Numbered from the stretch's first letter, positions 32,346 through 42,236 are shown. The stretch: DNA of 64,000 bases from Geomonas propionica (GCF_016458235.1 NZ_JAEMHK010000011.1:124001-188000), one strand, 5' to 3'. Notes: generated from the sequence alone by a model not told the origin. Numbers and translations: made by a program.

Positions 32346-33650
32346 ATGAATCCATTAGCCGCGGAATTAAACGAGTCCCTAGCCCAGCACAGCCCCCACG
32401 CCCTGGAGATGCTGTCGGATCTCGGCAAGAACCTCTTCTTCCCCAAGGGAATCCTTACCCAGTCGGCTGAAGCCAAGGAAAAAGCTACCAAGTTCAACGC
32501 CACCATCGGCATCGCCACCGAGAACGGCGGCCCGATGTACCTCTCCTGCATCCAGGACAAGCTGACCGGTTTCGATCCGAAGGACATCTACCCGTATGCA
32601 CCGCCGGCAGGCAAGCCGGAGCTGCGCGCCCTGTGGCGCGAGAAGATGCTGCGCGAGAACCCGAGCCAGGTCGGCAAGCATTTCAGCAGCCCCATCGTCA
32701 CCAACGCACTCACCCACGGCCTCTCCATCGTCGCTGATATGTTCGTCGACAAGGGGGATCACCTGATCCTGCCGGACATGCTCTGGGGCAACTACAACCT
32801 GACCTTCGGCACCTGCAGCGGCGCCATCGTGAAGAAGTACCCGACCTTCACCGCAACCGGCGGCTTCGATGTGGACGCCTTCAAAGCGACCTTGCAGAAC
32901 TCCGCAGAGGAGAAGGGGAAGGTCATTGTGCTGCTGAACTTCCCGAACAACCCGAGCGGCTACACCCCGACCGTCGCCGAAGGTGACGCACTGGTCGCCG
33001 CCATCAAGGAAGTCGCGGAAGGTGGCTGCAACGTGGTCGCCATCACCGACGACGCTTACTTCGGACTCTTCTACGAGGACAGCCTGAAGGAGTCGCTCTT
33101 CGGCAAGCTGGCCAACCTGCATCCGCGCATCCTCACCATCAAACTGGACGGCGCCACCAAGGAGGAGTTCGTCTGGGGCTTCCGCACCGGCTTCATCACC
33201 TTCGCCGACGGCAACGATTACGAGAACGCGCCGGTAATGAACGCCCTGGAGAAAAAGGCAATGGGCATCATCCGTGCCCGCATCTCCAACTGCCCGCACC
33301 CCTCCCAGACCTTCGTCATCGAGGCGCTGCGTTCCCCGGACTTCCTCAAGCAGAAGGAGGAGAAGTTCCAGATCATGAGGGGGCGCGCGCTGAAGACCAA
33401 AGAAGTGTTGGATAGCGGCAAGTACGAGAAGGCCTGGGATTACTACCCGTTCAACTCCGGCTACTTCATGTGCCTGAAGCTGAAGACTGTGGACTCCGAG
33501 AAACTGCGCGTGCACCTGCTCGAGAAGTACGGTGTCGGCGCCATCTCCACCACCAAGACCGACCTCCGCATCGCCTTCTCCTGCATCGCAGAGCAGGACA
33601 TCCCGGAACTGTTCGACATCATCTACAAGGGTGTGCAGGATCTGGCGTAA
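32346..33650 (+). CDS. Class I/II PLP-dependent aminotransferase
   Basis: 434 residues from ATG 32346 with AGGAGG seven bases upstream. Fold-type I features: YAPPAGKPELRALW near residue 83, an Asn in LNFPNNPSGY near 199, Asp-Tyr-like pair in ITDDAYFGLFYED near 233, PLP Lys in KLDGATKEEFVWGFRTGF near 265-282, and a C-terminal Arg in TDLRIAFSC. It is longer than aspartate aminotransferase and belongs to a subgroup whose substrate I cannot name. It is flanked by a promoter and a terminator, so it is probably a single-gene unit. Confidence 0.85.
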   Translation: MNPLAAELNESLAQHSPHALEMLSDLGKNLFFPKGILTQSAEAKEKATKFNATIGIATENGGPMYLSCIQDKLTGFDPKDIYPYAPPAGKPELRALWREKMLRENPSQVGKHFSSPIVTNALTHGLSIVADMFVDKGDHLILPDMLWGNYNLTFGTCSGAIVKKYPTFTATGGFDVDAFKATLQNSAEEKGKVIVLLNFPNNPSGYTPTVAEGDALVAAIKEVAEGGCNVVAITDDAYFGLFYEDSLKESLFGKLANLHPRILTIKLDGATKEEFVWGFRTGFITFADGNDYENAPVMNALEKKAMGIIRARISNCPHPSQTFVIEALRSPDFLKQKEEKFQIMRGRALKTKEVLDSGKYEKAWDYYPFNSGYFMCLKLKTVDSEKLRVHLLEKYGVGAISTTKTDLRIAFSCIAEQDIPELFDIIYKGVQDLA

Positions 33651-33703
33651 GAACGGCAGAAACTGTTCAACGTTCAACGTTCGACGTTAGAACCTGAAGA
33701 ATC

Positions 33704-33740
33704 AAAAGCCCCTGACCGCATTCGCGGCAGGGGCTTTTTT
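33704..33740 (+). terminator. Terminator of the aminotransferase gene
   Basis: AAAAGCCCCTGACCGC and GCGGCAGGGGCTTTTTT form a hairpin with a T run, 54 bases after the stop codon. Confidence 0.9.
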
Positions 33741-33793
33741 CTGTTTGATGCCTCACGCGAAGCCGCAAAGGCGCTAAGAAAGGGATAGATTCA

Positions 33794-33880
33794 TACAAAC
33801 AGGGATGAGAGGGATGAAAGGGATAAACCCAAAAAACATCTTGGTCTTAATCCCTTGTATCCCTTTTATCCCTGTTAAAA
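33794..33880. repeat. AGGGAT-type palindromic repeat
   Basis: AACAGGGAT, AGGGAT and AGGGATAA on the left arm (33798-33826) face TTAATCCCT, ATCCCT and ATCCCTGTT on the right arm (33847-33876), so the arms are inverted and each is itself a run of AGGGAT-like units. Confidence 0.8.
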
Positions 33881-33897
33881 CGTTTGTGGGGTTGCAA

Positions 33898-33930
33898 AAG
33901 AAAAGGGCTCTCCGATACAGAGAGCCCTTC
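33898..33930 (-). terminator. Terminator of the lepA-lepB unit
   Basis: AAGGGCTCTC pairs with GAGAGCCCTT; on the minus strand TTTTCTTTT follows. Confidence 0.85.
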
Positions 33931-33946
33931 GCGTACAAGAGGTTTT

Positions 33947-33977
33947 AACGTAGAACTTAGAACGTAGAACCTAGAAC
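33947..33977. repeat. Four tandem heptamers of the GTAGAAC family
   Basis: AAC followed by GTAGAAC, TTAGAAC, GTAGAAC, CTAGAAC with strict 7-bp period, between lepB and its terminator. The same units occur at 51402-51432 and 51510-51540. Confidence 0.8.
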
Positions 33978-33993
33978 CTGTTTTATGCTTGTT

Positions 33994-34665
33994 TTAGTTG
34001 ATCAGCTTGCCGATGGCGCCGAAGCGGGGGCGCATCTTCTCTTTGTCCCAAGACCAGTACTTGATGAAGGCGAGACCCTTGATCTTGTCGTTCGTCACGA
34101 AGCCCCAGAAACGGCTGTCGTAGGAGCGGTCGCGGTTGTCGCCCATGACGAAGTAGGAGTTGGCGGGGACGGTGACCGGGTCCTTGAAGTCCCTCGGGTT
34201 GTACTCCTTGGGCACGGTGTCCGGCTCCTTGTGCACTTCGTGCGGGTTGGCGTAGAGCTTCCCGTTCACGTAGACGCGCTTGTTCTTCACCTCGACTACG
34301 TCGCCGGGAGTGCCGATGACGCGCTTGATGAAGTCCTTGGTCGGGTCCTCGGGGTACTCGAAGACGATGACGTCGCCCTGCTTCGGATCGCGGATCTTCA
34401 GGAAACGCCCCTCGAACCCGGGGATCTTGGTGCCGTAGATGAACTTGTTGACCAGCAGGTGGTCCCCGATGGCCAGGGTGTCTTCCATGGAGCCAGAGGG
34501 AATCTTGAACGCCTGCACCACGAAGGTGCGGATGACCATGGCCAGGAGTACCGCGATGATGATTGATTCGAGGTACTCCCGGACGATGTGCTTGGCTTTG
34601 GCCGGCTTCAGTTCTTTTGCCGGCTCGGCGGATTTATCTTCGCAAACGTTTTTGTAATCTTCCAT
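33994..34665 (-). CDS. lepB: Signal peptidase I
   Basis: 223 residues with one membrane helix (about 32-52, SIIIAVLLAMVIRTFVVQAF). Box B has the catalytic Ser in IPSGSMEDTL (near 58), box D has the Lys in FIKRVIGTPGD (near 112), and box E is GDNRDRSYDSRFWG (near 170). It cleaves signal peptides of exported proteins at the periplasmic face of the inner membrane. It is 52 bp downstream of lepA on the same strand, the usual lepA-lepB pairing. Confidence 0.96.
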   Translation of the reverse strand: MEDYKNVCEDKSAEPAKELKPAKAKHIVREYLESIIIAVLLAMVIRTFVVQAFKIPSGSMEDTLAIGDHLLVNKFIYGTKIPGFEGRFLKIRDPKQGDVIVFEYPEDPTKDFIKRVIGTPGDVVEVKNKRVYVNGKLYANPHEVHKEPDTVPKEYNPRDFKDPVTVPANSYFVMGDNRDRSYDSRFWGFVTNDKIKGLAFIKYWSWDKEKMRPRFGAIGKLIN

Positions 34666-34717
34666 TCGCTGTTGTTTCCTTTTGGGGGGATGGGAGGGCG
34701 CGAGCCGACCTTGGATG

Positions 34718-36517
34718 CTAACCTTCGACTTTGAGGATGGCCAAAAACGCCTCCTGCGGCAGTTCCACGTTGCCCACGTTCTTCATGCGCTTCTTACCTT
34801 CTTTCTGCTTCTCCAGAAGTTTGCGCTTTCTGGTGATGTCGCCGCCGTAGCACTTGGCGAGAACGTCCTTCCTCATCGCCTTCACGGTCTCGCGGGCGAT
34901 CACCTTGGTGCCGACCGCAGCCTGGATGGCGATCTCGAACATCTGGCGCGGGATCAGTTCCTTCATCTTGGAGACCAGCTCCCGGCCGCGATAGTAGGCC
35001 TTGTCCTTGTGGATGATGAGGGAAAGGGCGTCGACTACCTCACCGTTGATCATGATGTTGAGGCGCACCAGCTCGCTCTGGCGGTAGTCGAGCAGCTCAT
35101 AATCGAGCGAGGCGTACCCCTTGGTAATCGACTTCAGGCGGTCGTAGAAATCAAGCACCACCTCGTTCAGCGGCAGTTCGTACACCACCATGACGCGGGT
35201 CGGGGTCAGGTACTTGATCTCGCGCTGCATGCCACGTTTCTCCTCGCAAAGCGCGAGGATGCCACCGACGAAATCGTTGGGGACGTGGATCGAGGCGAGG
35301 ATGAACGGTTCCTCGACGTAGGCGATCTCCTGGGTCGGCGGGAGCTGGTTCGCGCTCTGGATCGTGATCAGGCTGCCGTCGGTGCCGTGCACCCGGTAGA
35401 CGACGGTGGGGGCGGTGGTGATCAATTCCAGGTTGAACTCGCGCTCCAGGCGCTCCTGGATGATCTCCATGTGCAACAGGCCGAGGAAGCCGCAGCGGAA
35501 GCCGAAGCCGAGCGCCAGCGAGGTCTCGGGATCGTAGGAGAAGGAGGAATCGTTCAGCTTGAGTTTGGCCAGCGCGTCGCGCAACTGCTCGTACTGCGCG
35601 GTGTCGATCGGGTAGAGACCGGAGAACACCATGGGCTTCACTTCCTTGTAGCCCGGCAGCGCCTCATCGCACGGGTTGTGCAGAAGCGTCACCGTGTCGC
35701 CGACCTTGGCGTCGGAGACATCCCTGATGCCCGCGATGATGAAACCGACCTCGCCCGCGGTGAGCGCCGCGACCTCGCGCATTTCCGGGGAGAATACGCC
35801 GGCCTTCAGCACTTCGTGGGTCTTGCGGTTGGACATGAGCTGGATCTTGTCGCCCTTTTTCAAGGTGCCGTCCACGATGCGCACCAGGATGATGACCCCC
35901 TGGTACTGGTCGTACCACGAATCGAACAGGAGCGCCTTGAGCGGCTTGTTCGGGTCCCCCTGTGGCGGCGGGATCTTCTTGACGATCTCTTCCAGGATGT
36001 CCTTGGTGCCGATCCCTTCTTTGGCGCTGGCGAGGACTGCGTCATGGGTGTCGAGGCCGATGATCTCCTCGATCTCCGCCTTGACACGCTCCGGTTCGGC
36101 GGCGGGAAGGTCGATCTTGTTCAGCACTACGAACACTTCGAGATTGGCGTCCAGGGCCAGGTAAACGTTGGCGAGCGTCTGCGCCTCGACCCCCTGGGAG
36201 GCATCGACCACCAGGAGGCCACCCTCGCAGGCGGTCAGCGAGCGGGAGACCTCGTAGGTGAAGTCGACGTGTCCGGGAGTGTCGATCAGGTTCAGGATGT
36301 AGTCCTTGCCGTCGTCGGCGCGGTAGTTGAGCCTGACCGTCTGGGCCTTGATGGTGATGCCGCGTTCGCGTTCCAGGTCCATCTTGTCCAGGAACTGGTC
36401 CTGCTTCTCGCGGGCGGAAACGGTCCCCGTGAATTCGAGCAGGCGGTCGGCGAGGGTGGATTTGCCGTGGTCGATGTGGGCGATGATGGAAAAGTTGCGG
36501 ATATGCTCGAGTACCAT
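34718..36517 (-). CDS. lepA: Elongation factor 4 (LepA)
   Basis: 599 residues from ATG 36517 with AAAGGA upstream, the standard LepA length. GTPase domain with [16 protein letters not shown] (P loop), DTPGHVDF (G3) and NKIDLPAA (G4), followed by EF-G-like domains II, III and V and the LepA-specific C-terminal domain ([25 protein letters not shown] near 545, given here as [14 protein letters not shown] and [11 protein letters not shown]). It binds stalled ribosomes and promotes back-translocation or initiation fidelity. First gene of the lepA-lepB unit. Confidence 0.97.
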   Translation of the reverse strand: MVLEHIRNFSIIAHIDHGKSTLADRLLEFTGTVSAREKQDQFLDKMDLERERGITIKAQTVRLNYRADDGKDYILNLIDTPGHVDFTYEVSRSLTACEGGLLVVDASQGVEAQTLANVYLALDANLEVFVVLNKIDLPAAEPERVKAEIEEIIGLDTHDAVLASAKEGIGTKDILEEIVKKIPPPQGDPNKPLKALLFDSWYDQYQGVIILVRIVDGTLKKGDKIQLMSNRKTHEVLKAGVFSPEMREVAALTAGEVGFIIAGIRDVSDAKVGDTVTLLHNPCDEALPGYKEVKPMVFSGLYPIDTAQYEQLRDALAKLKLNDSSFSYDPETSLALGFGFRCGFLGLLHMEIIQERLEREFNLELITTAPTVVYRVHGTDGSLITIQSANQLPPTQEIAYVEEPFILASIHVPNDFVGGILALCEEKRGMQREIKYLTPTRVMVVYELPLNEVVLDFYDRLKSITKGYASLDYELLDYRQSELVRLNIMINGEVVDALSLIIHKDKAYYRGRELVSKMKELIPRQMFEIAIQAAVGTKVIARETVKAMRKDVLAKCYGGDITRKRKLLEKQKEGKKRMKNVGNVELPQEAFLAILKVEG

Positions 36518-36647
36518 ATTGTCCTTTATCGGGCGGAGATTAACTCGCGAAGGATATAGAAACAAGCGGTAATTGTAAAGGAATTTCTAGGTGTAAACGG
36601 GGGTTAGCGGTAGGGGCGGGGCAGGGTTCCCGGGGAGCGGGAAGGGG

Positions 36648-36677
36648 CGGGAGAGGGGGGGCTTTTCCCTCTCCCGC
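36648..36677 (-). terminator. Hairpin after the chemoreceptor gene
   Basis: GCGGGAGAGGG pairs with CCCTCTCCCGC around an eight-base loop, 8 bases past the stop on the minus strand. Confidence 0.65.
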
Positions 36678-36684
36678 GTCGGCA

Positions 36685-38328
36685 TCAGGCCAGCCGGAAC
36701 TGGCCGACCAGGCGCTGCAGGTCCTGCGAAAGCGAGGCGAGGTTGCTCGCCGCATTGGCGCAGGTGTGTGCGCCGCGCGAGGTGTCCTGCACCACTTCGG
36801 TGATCTGCATGATGTTGTTGGTGATCTCGCCCGTGGTCGCGGTCTGTTCCTCGGCCGCGGTGGCGATCTGGTTCACCTGCTCGGTCACCTCGCTGATTTG
36901 CCTCAGGATCTCCTGCAGCGACTCGCCCGATTTGGCGGCCTCCCTGGTGCCGTGCTCGACCTGGCGCACCCCTTCTTCCATGGCTCCCACGGCTTCGCGG
37001 GTCTCGTTCTGGATCGATTTGATCATCTCGCCGATCTCGCGGGTGGCGCGGGTGGTGCGTTCCGCCAGTGCCCGGACCTCGTCGGCGACTACGGCGAAAC
37101 CGCGTCCCTGCTCGCCGGCGCGCGCCGCCTCGATGGCGGCGTTCAGGGCCAAGAGGTTGGTCTGGTCGGCGATGTCCTCGATGGTGCCGATGATGGCTCC
37201 GATCTGGTCGCTGCGCTCGCCAAGCCCCGCCACCGTCGCCGCCGAAGTCTGCACCTGGGCCGCGATCCGGTTCATGACCTGCACGGTCTGCTCGACCACG
37301 GCCGTGCCGGCCTGGGCGCGTCCGGTCGCCTGCTCGCCCCCGGCGGCGGCCCTGTGGCAGCTCTGCGCGATGTCGGCGGAGGTGGCAGCCATCTCCTCGC
37401 TGGCGGTGGCCACGGTCCCGGTCTGGGACGCGACCTCCTCGGCGCCGGTGGCAATCTGTTCAGAGGTGCTGTGCAGGTCGTTGGCGGCCGAGGCGACCTG
37501 GAGGCTGTTGGCCACCACCTGGTTCATGGTGTCGTTCAGCTTCTGCGCCATCTCGTTCACTTCCGCCGCCAGCAGCCCCATTTCGTCGCGGGTGGCGATG
37601 CTCGAGCGGGCGGTGAGGTCGCCACTCGCCACCTCGGCCAGGGTGTCGAAAACCATCTTGAGCGGCCTGCTGATGGAGTTCGCGATGAGCAGGCCGATGA
37701 CGGCCAGGAGCACGGCGGACAGCGCAGTGAGACCGATCATGAAGATCTGCGCGGAGTTGTACGCGGCGAGGTCCTGCTGGTAGAGGTCCTTGGCACTCTT
37801 CTCGTTTTCGGCGACGAGGTCGCTGATCGCGTCCGCAGGCTTCTTGTAAAGGGGCGCCACCGAACTGGTTGCGAAGTTGACCGTGTCCTTGCGGGCCTCA
37901 GGGTTGCCCGCACTTTGCTGGGTCAGTTGCTGCAGCTTGGCTCCCTGCACCAGGTACTCTTCGTACCCCTGCTTGAACATCGCGATCAGGCCCTTCTCCT
38001 TGGCGTCGAGGTCATACTTCAGGAACTTCGCCTGGGTCTCCTCTATGCGCTGCTTCCTTTTTTGCAGGTCATCGACCCGCTCCTTGATCTTGATCGGGTC
38101 TTCCAGCAGCATCATGTAGACCAGGTCCAGCCTGATGGCCAGCAGATCGTTCTTCATGTCGTTGAGCATCCCTACGTGGATGACGGAGGTGTTCATCTCG
38201 GCCTGATCCCCGGACATGACCCGCATCTTGTGCAGGCTGGCACCGGCGATGACTATGAGTGTGATTACGGCTATCGCCACGAGACATAGACTCTTCGTTT
38301 TAACTTTCAGGTTCATCCAGAAATTCAT
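36685..38328 (-). CDS. Methyl-accepting chemotaxis protein
   Basis: 547 residues from ATG 38328 with GGGGGC upstream; the frame is open before this without a ribosome site. TM1 (about 13-33), a four-helix-bundle periplasmic sensor (about 34-195), TM2 (about 197-220), HAMP (about 221-275, [21 protein letters not shown]), and an MCP signalling domain with the hairpin tip [20 protein letters not shown] near 425. No C-terminal NWETF-type receptor tether is present. It signals to CheA/CheW; the ligand is unknown. A sigma-28 promoter lies 56 bp upstream of the start, tying it to flagellar gene control. Confidence 0.95.
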   Translation of the reverse strand: MNFWMNLKVKTKSLCLVAIAVITLIVIAGASLHKMRVMSGDQAEMNTSVIHVGMLNDMKNDLLAIRLDLVYMMLLEDPIKIKERVDDLQKRKQRIEETQAKFLKYDLDAKEKGLIAMFKQGYEEYLVQGAKLQQLTQQSAGNPEARKDTVNFATSSVAPLYKKPADAISDLVAENEKSAKDLYQQDLAAYNSAQIFMIGLTALSAVLLAVIGLLIANSISRPLKMVFDTLAEVASGDLTARSSIATRDEMGLLAAEVNEMAQKLNDTMNQVVANSLQVASAANDLHSTSEQIATGAEEVASQTGTVATASEEMAATSADIAQSCHRAAAGGEQATGRAQAGTAVVEQTVQVMNRIAAQVQTSAATVAGLGERSDQIGAIIGTIEDIADQTNLLALNAAIEAARAGEQGRGFAVVADEVRALAERTTRATREIGEMIKSIQNETREAVGAMEEGVRQVEHGTREAAKSGESLQEILRQISEVTEQVNQIATAAEEQTATTGEITNNIMQITEVVQDTSRGAHTCANAASNLASLSQDLQRLVGQFRLA

Positions 38329-38383
38329 AACAGCCCCCTTTATGTCTACCCGAGGTCGGGTTTCCCAGATGGATATAGGGGCG

Positions 38384-38410
38384 TTATCGGTATTATGACT
38401 GTAAACTTGA
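38384..38410 (-). promoter_or_regulatory. Sigma-28 (FliA) promoter of the chemoreceptor gene
   Basis: On the minus strand TCAAGTTT, an 11-base spacer, ACCGATAA, which matches the flagellar sigma consensus TAAAGTTT-N11-GCCGATAA at 14 of 16 positions. Confidence 0.8.
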
Positions 38411-38546
38411 GGGCCAATTGCTAAACTTGTAGAGCAGGGTGGATCCGGTTCGCCTCGGATGTTGTAAGCCGATGCGCGCATGCTAAAGTTTCCAGTCGTC
38501 ACCGAAGGCCCCGGCCATCCATCCTCTACAGCAAAAGGAGCGTGTT

Positions 38547-39656
38547 ATGCCGCTGCATACCGACGTGATTCCTTCCTACACCCCTCCCGACTTCCGCCGC
38601 CCCAAGCTCGCGGCCGCGCCCGCGGCAAAGTTCGCGCCCGCTCCCGCCGACGGCGTACTGCCTGAGAATTTCCATGCCACCTCCAATCACCCCGAGTACG
38701 TGCACCTGGGGGGAGGGGAGTGGCTCCTCGCGCCGCAGAGCAGAATGGACTGCGTCATGGTGTTGCGCGGCAAGGAGTTGGACGTGGTCGAGCCGCGCCG
38801 GGTGTGCCGGGGCGACATGGTGGCCATCGGGCGCACCGAGAACGGCGAGGAGGGGATCTATCTCCATATCGGAGGGTTTTTGAACCTCGCCGAGCCGTTC
38901 GCTGACAAGTTCTCCTTCAGAAGCCGCGGCACCAGGGAGACCCCCTTTTCCCGCTCCTACGACGAGCTGTACCAGGTGCTGCGGCACGACCGCGACCACG
39001 GTTACATCGTCTGGGTGCTGGGGCCGGCGGTCGCCTTCGACATGGACTGCAGAAACGCCATGCAGGGGCTGATCGAGGCGGGGTACTGCCACGCGCTTCT
39101 GGCCGGCAACGCCCTGGCCACCCACGACCTGGAGGCGGCCCACTTCCGCACCGGCCTGGGGCAGAACATCTACACCCAGGCCATCATGCCCATGGGGCAC
39201 TACAACCACCTGGACATCATCAACGAGGCGCGCCAGGCGGGGGGGATCCCGCACACCATCGAGAAACTCGGGCTCGATGACGGCATCATGTATGCCTGCA
39301 GCAGGAAGAAGATTCCCATTGTCTTGGCCGGCTCGATCCGCGACGATGGGCCGCTGCCCGAGGTGATCCCGGACGCCTACCAGGCCCAGGATGCCATGCG
39401 GGTCCATGCCCGGAAGGCGACCACGGTCCTGGCAATAGCCACCCAACTGCACTCCATCGCCTTCGGCAACATGGTGCCCAGTTATCGGGTCGAGCCTGAT
39501 GGCGGGGTACGGCCGGTGTACTTCTATGTAGTGGACATGGCCGAGTTCTCGGTGGACAAACTCGCCAACCGCGGCTCCGCCCAGGCGGTGGGGCTTTTGA
39601 CCAACGCCCAGGACTTCGTGGTCAACCTCTGGAACCATCTCAAGAATCTTGGTTAG
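38547..39656 (+). CDS. TIGR00300/LOR-SDH family protein, probable ornithine cyclodeaminase
   Basis: 369 residues from ATG 38547 (GGAG upstream). It has the LOR/SDH N-terminal part (RRVCRGDMVAIGR, EEGIYLHIGGF) and a nucleotide-binding C-terminal part (VWVLGPAVAFDMDCRNAMQGLI, VLAGSIRDDGPLPEV). Proteins of this family in archaea and cyanobacteria act as ornithine cyclodeaminase (unrelated to the mu-crystallin type), converting ornithine to proline and ammonia with NAD. The next gene, 17 bp downstream, encodes arginase, which supplies ornithine; together they would give an arginine to proline route. The family is clear; the activity is inferred from relatives and context. Confidence 0.8.
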   Translation: MPLHTDVIPSYTPPDFRRPKLAAAPAAKFAPAPADGVLPENFHATSNHPEYVHLGGGEWLLAPQSRMDCVMVLRGKELDVVEPRRVCRGDMVAIGRTENGEEGIYLHIGGFLNLAEPFADKFSFRSRGTRETPFSRSYDELYQVLRHDRDHGYIVWVLGPAVAFDMDCRNAMQGLIEAGYCHALLAGNALATHDLEAAHFRTGLGQNIYTQAIMPMGHYNHLDIINEARQAGGIPHTIEKLGLDDGIMYACSRKKIPIVLAGSIRDDGPLPEVIPDAYQAQDAMRVHARKATTVLAIATQLHSIAFGNMVPSYRVEPDGGVRPVYFYVVDMAEFSVDKLANRGSAQAVGLLTNAQDFVVNLWNHLKNLG

Positions 39657-39673
39657 ACAGGAAAGGTACGGTC

Positions 39674-40564
39674 ATGGAAAACGGCATCAGGATGATAGGA
39701 GTACCGCTCGATCTCGGGCAGGAACAGCGCGGCGTGGATCTGGGGCCGGGGGCGCTGCGCTACGCGGGGCTTTCGGCGCGGTTGTCGGGTCTCGGATACA
39801 TCGTGGAAGATATCGGCAACCTCGCGGTGCCGGTGCGGGACGTGCTGGGTGCCGAGCGGGAGGCGCGCTACCTTCCCTCCATCCGGCAGGTCTGCGAAAC
39901 GGTATACCAGGCCGGGCGCAGCGCCGTCACCCAGGGCTTCATGCCCATCTTCATGGGGGGGGACCATTCTATGGCGATCGGTTCCATCGGCGGGGTGACC
40001 GACGAGCAGCCCGCTGCGGTGATCTGGGTGGACGCGCATGGCGATTTCAATACCCCGCACAGCAGCCCCAGCGGTAACATCCACGGCATGGCGCTGGCGG
40101 CGCTTTTGGGGGAGGGGTTTCCGGAACTGGTCAACGTGGGGCGTCCCGGGGCGAAGCTGCATGTCTCCGACATCATCCTGATCGGGCTGCGCGAGCTCGA
40201 CCCGGAGGAGAAGCAGCGCCTGCGCGCCTCCGGCATCAAGGGGTACACCATGCGCGATATCGACGAGCGGGGCATGGCGGCCATCGCGCACGAGGCGCTG
40301 GGGCGGCTCGCCCACCGCACCCGGCTGCACGTGAGTCTCGATCTGGACGGGCTGGACCCGCTCGAGGTGCCGGGGGTGGGGACCACCGCGCCCGGGGGCA
40401 TCACTTACCGTGAGGCGCAGCTGCTCATGGAGATCATTGCCGACTCCGGCCTTTTGCGGTCGATGGACATCGTCGAGATCAACCCGATCCTCGACAACAG
40501 CAACCGCACCGCCAAGATTGCGGTCGAGCTGACCGCGTCCGCCTTCGGGGCCTCGATTCTCTAG
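39674..40564 (+). CDS. rocF: Arginase (ureohydrolase)
   Basis: 296 residues with all ureohydrolase manganese motifs: [13 protein letters not shown] near residue 95, [10 protein letters not shown] near 118, and [14 protein letters not shown] near 223, and the Glu in [11 protein letters not shown] near 266. The [21 protein letters not shown]-terminus is that of arginases of the RocF type rather than agmatinase. It hydrolyses arginine to ornithine and urea in the cytoplasm. ATG 39674 has GAAAGG upstream. It is followed by a terminator, so it closes a two-gene unit with the ornithine cyclodeaminase-like gene. Confidence 0.93.
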   Translation: MENGIRMIGVPLDLGQEQRGVDLGPGALRYAGLSARLSGLGYIVEDIGNLAVPVRDVLGAEREARYLPSIRQVCETVYQAGRSAVTQGFMPIFMGGDHSMAIGSIGGVTDEQPAAVIWVDAHGDFNTPHSSPSGNIHGMALAALLGEGFPELVNVGRPGAKLHVSDIILIGLRELDPEEKQRLRASGIKGYTMRDIDERGMAAIAHEALGRLAHRTRLHVSLDLDGLDPLEVPGVGTTAPGGITYREAQLLMEIIADSGLLRSMDIVEINPILDNSNRTAKIAVELTASAFGASIL

Positions 40565-40588
40565 GGGGACCGGCCGTCGCGCGGTGAC

Positions 40589-40625
40589 AAAAAAAGCCTG
40601 CCCGGGATACCGGACAGGCTTTTTC
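40589..40625. terminator. Bidirectional terminator
   Basis: AAAAAGCCTGCCCGG and CCGGACAGGCTTTTT, between the convergent arginase and OB-fold genes, with A and T runs on both sides. Confidence 0.9.
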
Positions 40626-40644
40626 ATTTCAAGTAGGGGGATGG

Positions 40645-41028
40645 CTAGCTGCCGACCTTGGCGTGCTTCACCACCTTGAGCTTCTCGGCGATGAACATGT
40701 AGCCTTGGCTGTACTTGGCGAACTTGCCGGTCGCGTCGATCTCGTCGCCAACCTTGGGGGGGGCGGCAGGGTACTTCACCGGTATGTAGATCTTTTCGCA
40801 CCCGTTTTTGCACTGGGATTCTTTGGTGTCCATGAGGCCGATTACGCCTTTGTCATAGGGAGATATGCCCGCCATGACGCCGGTCAGGGTGATGGTCCCG
40901 GTGAAGAACTGAGGGTTAGTGCCAACCTCGGCCACGGTGACCGTTTTTACCTGTCCGACTTTTCCCACCGTGACGGCAAGCGCCACGCCGAGCACGATGG
41001 CTACCGCGATGATAATCGTCTTTTGCAC
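40645..41028 (-). CDS. Membrane-anchored OB-fold (CcmE-like) protein
   Basis: 127 residues with an N-terminal anchor (4-24) and a small beta-barrel: FFTGTITLTGVMAGISPYD, GVIGLMDTKES, CKNGCEKIYIPVKY, VGDEIDATGKFAKYSQGYMF. The arrangement is like CcmE/tRNA_anti OB folds, but the heme-binding HxxxY end of CcmE is missing, and a CxxxC pair (CKNGC) is present instead. It would face the periplasm. A second small exported protein lies 85 bp upstream on the same strand. Function unknown; metal or redox handling is a guess from the cysteines. Confidence 0.65.
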   Translation of the reverse strand: MQKTIIIAVAIVLGVALAVTVGKVGQVKTVTVAEVGTNPQFFTGTITLTGVMAGISPYDKGVIGLMDTKESQCKNGCEKIYIPVKYPAAPPKVGDEIDATGKFAKYSQGYMFIAEKLKVVKHAKVGS

Positions 41029-41113
41029 GCTGATTCTCCTGAAATGTATTGTGGGCCGCGAGGGAAGGTTACCTCCATCCCCGCAGCCGGATCCGTATGA
41101 AACGACGGAGGAG

Positions 41114-41455
41114 TTACGCCGCCTCGGGCGGATAGTCTATGCTGCGCACGAAGGCGCTCAAGGGGTATCCCTTGGGAGGATGCTGGGGCAACGTTTCCTT
41201 GGCGAGGATCGCGCGCTCCACCGTCACCGGGGCGTGGAGGATCATGGTGATGCAGGCGAAACAAGGACAATCCGGGGAGGAACTGTGGCCCGCGCCGGTG
41301 GCCGGGTGCTCGCCGCCGGTATCGCAGCAGATGACATGAACGGGATCCTGCGCCAAGGTGGCGGCCGTCGCGGCCACACCGCTCAGGGTCAACAGGGAGA
41401 CAACCAGTAACAGTGCTCCGAATATGCGCAGAAATTGCCTTTTCACGCCGATCAC
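41114..41455 (-). CDS. Small exported Cys-rich protein
   Basis: 113 residues from GTG 41455 with a signal peptide (about 8-32, FGALLLVVSLLTLSGVAATAA). The mature part has ICCDTGGEH and SPDCPCFACITM, two cysteine groups with nearby His that resemble DUF2946-type small proteins near copper-handling genes. The next gene downstream is the OB-fold protein, so both may belong to one exported metal-related unit. Family uncertain. Confidence 0.55.
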   Translation of the reverse strand: MIGVKRQFLRIFGALLLVVSLLTLSGVAATAATLAQDPVHVICCDTGGEHPATGAGHSSSPDCPCFACITMILHAPVTVERAILAKETLPQHPPKGYPLSAFVRSIDYPPEAA

Positions 41456-41549
41456 TTTATGAAGTTTCCCTCTTCATTGTCAAGTTGAAAAAAACTCGGT
41501 TCAGTCGGAGAAAAGACCACTTGCTCGCGGGGGGCTGGGGGGCACAAAC

Positions 41550-41583
41550 AAGGCCCGTGCTCCTTCGGGGAGTCACGGGCCTT
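41550..41583 (-). terminator. Terminator of the carbonic anhydrase gene
   Basis: AAGGCCCGTG pairs with CACGGGCCTT, with an inner CTCC-TTCG-GGAG stem. Confidence 0.85.
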
Positions 41584-41624
41584 TGACAGAAATTCGGAAG
41601 GCTATGAGAGAAGATGCCGCGGGC

Positions 41625-42167
41625 TTAGTACCCAGGCACCACGACGTCGAGGTGACCGTCGTTGGGGCAGAAGATGAGCCCGTGCACCGGCACGTCCTTG
41701 GGGATCAGCGGGCTGTTGCGGATGATGCTGGTGACCCGCTCCACGTTCTCCTCCGGGCAGCTGAAGGCGCCCACCCACTGGCCCAGATCCGGGTCCAGAT
41801 CGTCGATGGCGGCCGGATCGACGCCGCGCTCCACCATCTTCGCCTTGAGCTGCTCCACGTCCACCGATCCCATGCCGCAATCCTTGTGGCCGATCACGAA
41901 GATCTCCTCCACGCCCAGCAGGAATACGGCCGCCACCAGGCTGCGGATGACGCCGCCGTTGGGGTCGACCAGGGTATTGCCGGCGTTCTTGATCACCTTG
42001 GCGTCGCCGCGCTTGATGCCCATGGCGGGTTCGAGGAAATCGACCAGCCTGGTGTCCATGCAGGTGAAGATGGCAAGCTGCTTCTTGGGGTCTTTGGGCA
42101 GGGGAGGGAACGCTCCGGGGCGGACGAATTTCTTGTTGTGGGTCAGGACTTTATCGAGAAGAGTCAT
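41625..42167 (-). CDS. Beta-class carbonic anhydrase
   Basis: 180 residues. Zinc ligands and active site are visible: CMDTR near residue 36 (Cys and the Asp-Arg dyad), GHKDCGMG near 95 (His and Cys). The segment NAGNTLVDPNGGVIRSL near 61 is typical of the small type II group. It hydrates CO2 to bicarbonate in the cytoplasm, which would serve carbamoyl-phosphate synthesis and carboxylations, as well as pH balance. It is monocistronic with a terminator on each side. Confidence 0.93.
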   Translation of the reverse strand: MTLLDKVLTHNKKFVRPGAFPPLPKDPKKQLAIFTCMDTRLVDFLEPAMGIKRGDAKVIKNAGNTLVDPNGGVIRSLVAAVFLLGVEEIFVIGHKDCGMGSVDVEQLKAKMVERGVDPAAIDDLDPDLGQWVGAFSCPEENVERVTSIIRNSPLIPKDVPVHGLIFCPNDGHLDVVVPGY

Positions 42168-42236
42168 TGTTCTCCGTTTCCTTCGGGTTGATGTGCAAAA
42201 CGGTTTTTTAAGCCGAAACTCCGCTCAAGTCAAGCA

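Noticed and set aside
38470-38510. A sigma-28 promoter on the plus strand for the ornithine cyclodeaminase-like gene (TAAAGTTT then ACCGAAGG)
   Set aside because: The spacer is nine rather than eleven and the -10 half lacks GATAA.
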